Below, piece after piece: positions 61,115 to 64,000 of a DNA stretch of 64,000 bases (positions within the stretch are counted from its first letter, which is position 1; each line of letters starts with the position of its first letter). The stretch lies in assembly GCF_039614715.1 (NCBI RefSeq), contig NZ_CP154857.1, forward strand, positions 434,001-498,000. The letters are read 5' to 3'. The position numbers were made by a program, and so were the translations under genes. The notes under the pieces are model-generated. The model was given only the letters and a program-made list of their open reading frames with translations, was not told the DNA's origin and ran no database searches. The DNA comes from Microbacterium sp. AZCO (GTDB taxonomy: Bacteria; Actinomycetota; Actinomycetes; Actinomycetales; Microbacteriaceae).

Positions 61115-62487
61115 GATGCCTGAAGCGCCTCCGGGCGCGGGGCCGCGTCGTCGGAGCCGCCCTCGAGCATGCGCTGCCACAGCTCGGGGAACTCGGGCAT
61201 CGTCTTGGCGGTCGTGCCGATGTCGTCGACCTCCACGCCGTCGACGGCGAGGCCGACCATGGCGCCGGTCGTGGCGAGGCGGTGATCGTGGTGCGCGCGC
61301 CAGCGGCCGCCCTGGAGCGGACGCGGCACGATGCGGATGCCGTCGGGCAGCTCCTCCGCCTCCCCGCCGAGGGCGCGCAGCTCGCCGACGAGCGCCGCGA
61401 TGCGGTCGGTCTCGTGGCCGCGGATGTGCCCGATGCCGTACAGCGTCGTGGGGCTGTCGGCGAAGGCCGCGAGGCCCACGATCGTCGGCGTGAGCTCGCC
61501 CGCCGCAGACAGGTCGAGGTCGACACCCTGGATGCCGTTCGCGCCGGCGGTGACCGTGAGCGAGCCGCCGCGCCGGACGACGCGCGCGCCCATGAGCGAC
61601 AGGATGTCGCCGAGCATGTGGCCCGGCTGCGTCGAGTGCGCGGGCCAGCCCGTGACCGACACGGAGCCGCCGGCGATCATCGCCGCGGCGAGGAACGGCG
61701 CCGCGTTGGAGAGGTCGGGCTCGATCGCGATGTCCTTGCCCCGGATGGGTCCGGCCGGCACGACCCACTCGCCGACGGCGGGGCGCTCGACGTGCACGCC
61801 GCGGTGCGCGAGCGACTCGACCGTCATGTCGATGTGGGGGAGGCTCGGCAGCCGCTCGCCGTGATGCACGAGGTGCAGGCCGACGTCGAAGCGCGGCGCG
61901 GCGAGCAGCAGGCCCGAGACGAACTGGCTCGAGGCGCTCGCGTCGATGACGACCTCGCCGCCGCGGACGTGGCCGTGACCTCGCACGGAGAAGGGGAGGG
62001 CCCAGTGCCCGCCGTCGTCGATGTCGACCCCGACGTCGCGGAGCGCCTTGATCATGGCGCCCATCGGGCGGTGCAGGGCGGTCTCGTGCGCCGTGAGCGT
62101 CACTTCGCCCCGCGCGAAGCCGGCGAGCGCCGCGACGAAGCGCATGACGGTGCCGGCCTGCCCGCAGTCGATGACGGCGCCGTCGCGGAGCGGCCAGACC
62201 GGCTCCACGATGAGGTCGGGGCCGAACGCGCCGGTGCCCGGCTCGGTCTCGATCGAGACGCCGAGCAGGCGCAGGGCGTCGATCATGCGCGCGGAGTCGT
62301 CGGAGTGCAGCGGCGCCATCAGACGGCTCGGGGCGTCCGCGAGGGACGCCAGGATGAGCTCGCGGTTGGTGAGCGACTTCGACCCGGGGACGGTCACGGT
62401 GGCGGCCAGCGGACCGCGGGCCACCGGCGCACGCCAGGGACCGCGCGCACCGCGCGGAGGAGAAGGGGAATACCCGTCGGCTGTCAT
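61111..62487 (-). CDS. aroA: 3-phosphoshikimate 1-carboxyvinyltransferase (EPSP synthase)
   Basis: A 458-residue shikimate-pathway enzyme. [16 protein letters not shown] is the conserved start; [27 protein letters not shown] and the late [14 protein letters not shown] follow in order. It converts shikimate-3-phosphate plus PEP to EPSP. ATG 62487 is preceded by TAGGGT eight bases upstream (62496-62501, minus strand). Coupled to rsgA by a 4-base overlap. Confidence 0.95.
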   Translation of the reverse strand: MTADGYSPSPPRGARGPWRAPVARGPLAATVTVPGSKSLTNRELILASLADAPSRLMAPLHSDDSARMIDALRLLGVSIETEPGTGAFGPDLIVEPVWPLRDGAVIDCGQAGTVMRFVAALAGFARGEVTLTAHETALHRPMGAMIKALRDVGVDIDDGGHWALPFSVRGHGHVRGGEVVIDASASSQFVSGLLLAAPRFDVGLHLVHHGERLPSLPHIDMTVESLAHRGVHVERPAVGEWVVPAGPIRGKDIAIEPDLSNAAPFLAAAMIAGGSVSVTGWPAHSTQPGHMLGDILSLMGARVVRRGGSLTVTAGANGIQGVDLDLSAAGELTPTIVGLAAFADSPTTLYGIGHIRGHETDRIAALVGELRALGGEAEELPDGIRIVPRPLQGGRWRAHHDHRLATTGAMVGLAVDGVEVDDIGTTAKTMPEFPELWQRMLEGGSDDAAPRPEALQAS

Positions 62488-62536
62488 CGGTTCCTACCCT
62501 AACGAACGGCTTGTTCCAAACCCCGCAGAGGAGACC

Positions 62537-63241
62537 ATGATCGCAACGCTCGATCGTGAGGTCGTGGACGTCCAGAAGGCCTGGGACGCCCTCGACGTAG
62601 ACTGGCGCGTGATGAACGACCAGGCCCCGGCTGAGATCGACGCCCGCGCGCAGTTCGAAGAGCAGGCGCTGCCCTACATGGACCAGCTCTATGCGGCGGC
62701 CATGCGGATGACCCGCAACCCGGCCGACGCCGCCGACCTCGTGCAGGAGACCTTCGTGAAGGCGTTCGCCTCGTGGCGGACCTTCACGCAGGGGACCAAC
62801 CTCAAGGCGTGGCTGTACCGCATTCTCACGAACGCGTACATCAACACCTATCGCAAGAAGCAGCGCGAGCCGTATCAGGGCACGATCGACGAGCTCGAGG
62901 ACTGGCAGCTCGGCGGTGCCGAGTCCACGACCGCGACGAGCACCCGGTCGGCTGAGGCGGAGGCGATCGACCGGATGCCGGCATCCGTCGTGAAGGACGC
63001 GCTGCAGTCGATCCCGGAGGACTTCCGGCTGGCGGTGTACCTCGCAGACGTCGAGGGATTCGCCTACCAGGAGATCGCCGACATCATGAAAACCCCCATC
63101 GGCACGGTCATGAGCCGTCTGCATCGTGGCAGGCGGATGCTTCGTGAACTGCTGGCCGATTACGCGAAGGAGCGCGGCATCGACACCGCGCCCGCCAAGG
63201 AGCGCGGCACCAGGACTGCCGCATCGAGGAGCACGAGATGA
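62537..63241 (+). CDS. sigH: ECF sigma factor, SigH/SigR type
   Basis: A 234-residue group IV sigma factor. Region 2 holds [18 protein letters not shown] and [14 protein letters not shown], region 4 [28 protein letters not shown]. Neighbouring zinc anti-sigma gene and location opposite aroA identify the SigH/SigR thiol-oxidative stress class. AGAGGAGACC gives a good ribosome site. The expected SigR-type autoregulated promoter (GGAAT-like / GTT) is not evident in the 49-bp gap. Confidence 0.93.
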   Translation: MIATLDREVVDVQKAWDALDVDWRVMNDQAPAEIDARAQFEEQALPYMDQLYAAAMRMTRNPADAADLVQETFVKAFASWRTFTQGTNLKAWLYRILTNAYINTYRKKQREPYQGTIDELEDWQLGGAESTTATSTRSAEAEAIDRMPASVVKDALQSIPEDFRLAVYLADVEGFAYQEIADIMKTPIGTVMSRLHRGRRMLRELLADYAKERGIDTAPAKERGTRTAASRSTR

Positions 63242-63480
63242 CCGACTGCGGCTGTGAGAAGGCGCGGCGCGACCTGGAGGAGTACCTGCGCAACGAGGTC
63301 TGCAAGACCCAGCACTCCGATATCGCGGAGCATCTCGAGCACTGCGAGGGATGCCGCGACGAGGCCCTCGTCGCCCGCACGCTGACCGACGTGGTTGCGC
63401 GCGCGTGCAAGGAGTCGGCTCCCGAGGAGCTGCGCGACCAGGTGCTGGCGCGCCTGCGCGAGGTGCAGGCCACCCACTGA
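63238..63480 (+). CDS. rshA: Zinc anti-sigma factor (RshA/RsrA type)
   Basis: An 80-residue ZAS-family protein. The signature H32-x3-C36-x2-C39 is in [12 protein letters not shown], with further cysteines C4/C6 and C22. It holds SigH inactive until its thiols are oxidised. Overlaps sigH by 4 bases, so production of the pair is matched. Confidence 0.92.
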   Translation: MTDCGCEKARRDLEEYLRNEVCKTQHSDIAEHLEHCEGCRDEALVARTLTDVVARACKESAPEELRDQVLARLREVQATH

Positions 63481-63566
63481 CGCACCGCGCTCTCGCGTGG
63501 CGGATTCTTAGCCGCATCTGAGAGCGCCGTTCGTAGCGTCGCCTCGTTTCGAGGAACGAGGGGCCG

Positions 63567-64000
63567 GTGCGTGTGGCGACTGTCGGCAGCGAGAGCGGGC
63601 TGAACCCGCGACGGATCGCACAGGTCGGCGCGCCCCGGACCCGAGCGGTGCTCGCCACGATCCGGCGGACGCCGGTCGCGTTCGGGTTCGCGTTCGTCGT
63701 CCTCGCAACCGCGATCGCGACGGGTGCGATCCGCAGTGCCGAGGTGCCCGACGTCCTCGGCTGGGGGCCGGTCCCGCTCCAGACGCCGACGCGATGGTGG
63801 GCGGTGCTCACGTCGCTCACGGCGCCCGACTCGGCGGTCGATGCACTCCTGTCGGTCGCTCTCGCCCTGACGGTGCTCGTGGCGGCCGAGCGCATCCTCG
63901 GGGCGGCCCGCACGCTGGTGTCGATGGCCGGCGCCGGCGTGGCCGCCCTCGTGCTCGGCGCCGCCGTGCAGAGCGTGCTGGCCGGATTGCCCGCCGTCAG
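63567..64000 (+). CDS. Membrane protein, N-terminal fragment (window edge)
   Basis: An open frame from GTG 63567 (alternative GTG 63573) that runs off the window. It encodes a basic start, then hydrophobic helices including VAFGFAFVVLATAIATGAI and ALLSVALALTVLVAAERIL, a layout that resembles the N-terminal rhomboid-like part of DUF2156/MprF-like proteins. That suggestion is weak; only 144 codons are visible. AGGGG lies upstream, and the 86-bp gap after rshA has a possible hairpin (GCGGATTCTTAGCCGC) but no clear promoter. Confidence 0.5.
   Translation, partial: MRVATVGSESGLNPRRIAQVGAPRTRAVLATIRRTPVAFGFAFVVLATAIATGAIRSAEVPDVLGWGPVPLQTPTRWWAVLTSLTAPDSAVDALLSVALALTVLVAAERILGAARTLVSMAGAGVAALVLGAAVQSVLAGLPAV

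Noticed and set aside
62488..62536. A SigH/SigR-type autoregulated promoter before sigH
   Set aside because: No GGAAT-like -35 with a GTT -10 at the right spacing is present on the plus strand.
60071..63913. A 1,280-codon minus-strand frame over aroA, sigH and rshA
   Set aside because: Only the last 347 codons are RsgA. The rest is antisense or out of frame with confidently identified genes in this high-GC sequence.

Overview
The window is chromosomal DNA from a high-GC Gram-positive actinobacterium, most likely of the family Microbacteriaceae (Microbacterium-like). The support is two WhiB regulators, MtrA-MtrB-LpqB, a PdtaS-type kinase, a SigH/RshA-type pair, DUF3499 and DUF5719 genes, very high GC, and many start codons 6-9 bases after a TAnnnT hexamer (leaderless transcripts). 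From about 12.3 to 63.5 kb the order (manA, whiB2, zincin-like gene, DUF3499, ahcY, ... secA, ... pdtaS/whiB1, rsgA-aroA, sigH-rshA) resembles the mycobacterial Rv3219-Rv3260 neighbourhood. Genus assignment is inference.

Layout. 1-6853 (minus) is a tightly overlapping glycan operon: a PglF/E/C/D-like set that would make and attach a di-N-acetylbacillosamine-type sugar phosphate to a lipid carrier, a family-4 glycosyltransferase, and CapE/CapF-like enzymes for UDP-N-acetyl-L-fucosamine. 6950-12298 adds a Wzm/Wzt-type exporter, a GlfT-like glycosyltransferase and two O-antigen-ligase-like membrane proteins. 12341-20762 holds manA, whiB2, a large membrane glycosyltransferase, a DUF5719 protein, a zincin-like protein, a DUF3499 protein and ahcY. 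20886-26457 has RDD and SpoIIM-type membrane proteins, a Fur regulator with katG, and an aquaporin. 26612-32325 is a DUF58/MoxR/DUF4350/DUF4129/membrane-protein operon. 32561-38204 is mtrA-mtrB-lpqB, comF and hpf. 38267-47531 carries a coiled-coil protein, a SulP transporter, a PadR repressor with an obvious operator, secA, an aminotransferase and small conserved genes.

47682-53832 is a 6,151-bp integrated element, the main discovery here. It carries a serine integrase, an excisionase-like HTH protein, a RepA-like AAA ATPase, several small Cys-rich proteins, a dense array of GTGTCC/GGACAC hexamers and a large hairpin, but no capsid or conjugation genes. Its ends are inverted 24-bp arms flanking a shared TC dinucleotide. 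Removing it joins two host fragments in frame into a 201-aa protein with a leaderless start, so element limits and insertion codon can be read from the sequence.

54471-64000 returns to host genes: an HTH protein, a SAF-domain and a CpaE-like protein, PdtaS, WhiB1, a small membrane protein, Bcp, RsgA, AroA, SigH and its zinc anti-sigma factor, then the start of an unfinished membrane-protein gene. No tRNA, rRNA or CRISPR array was seen.
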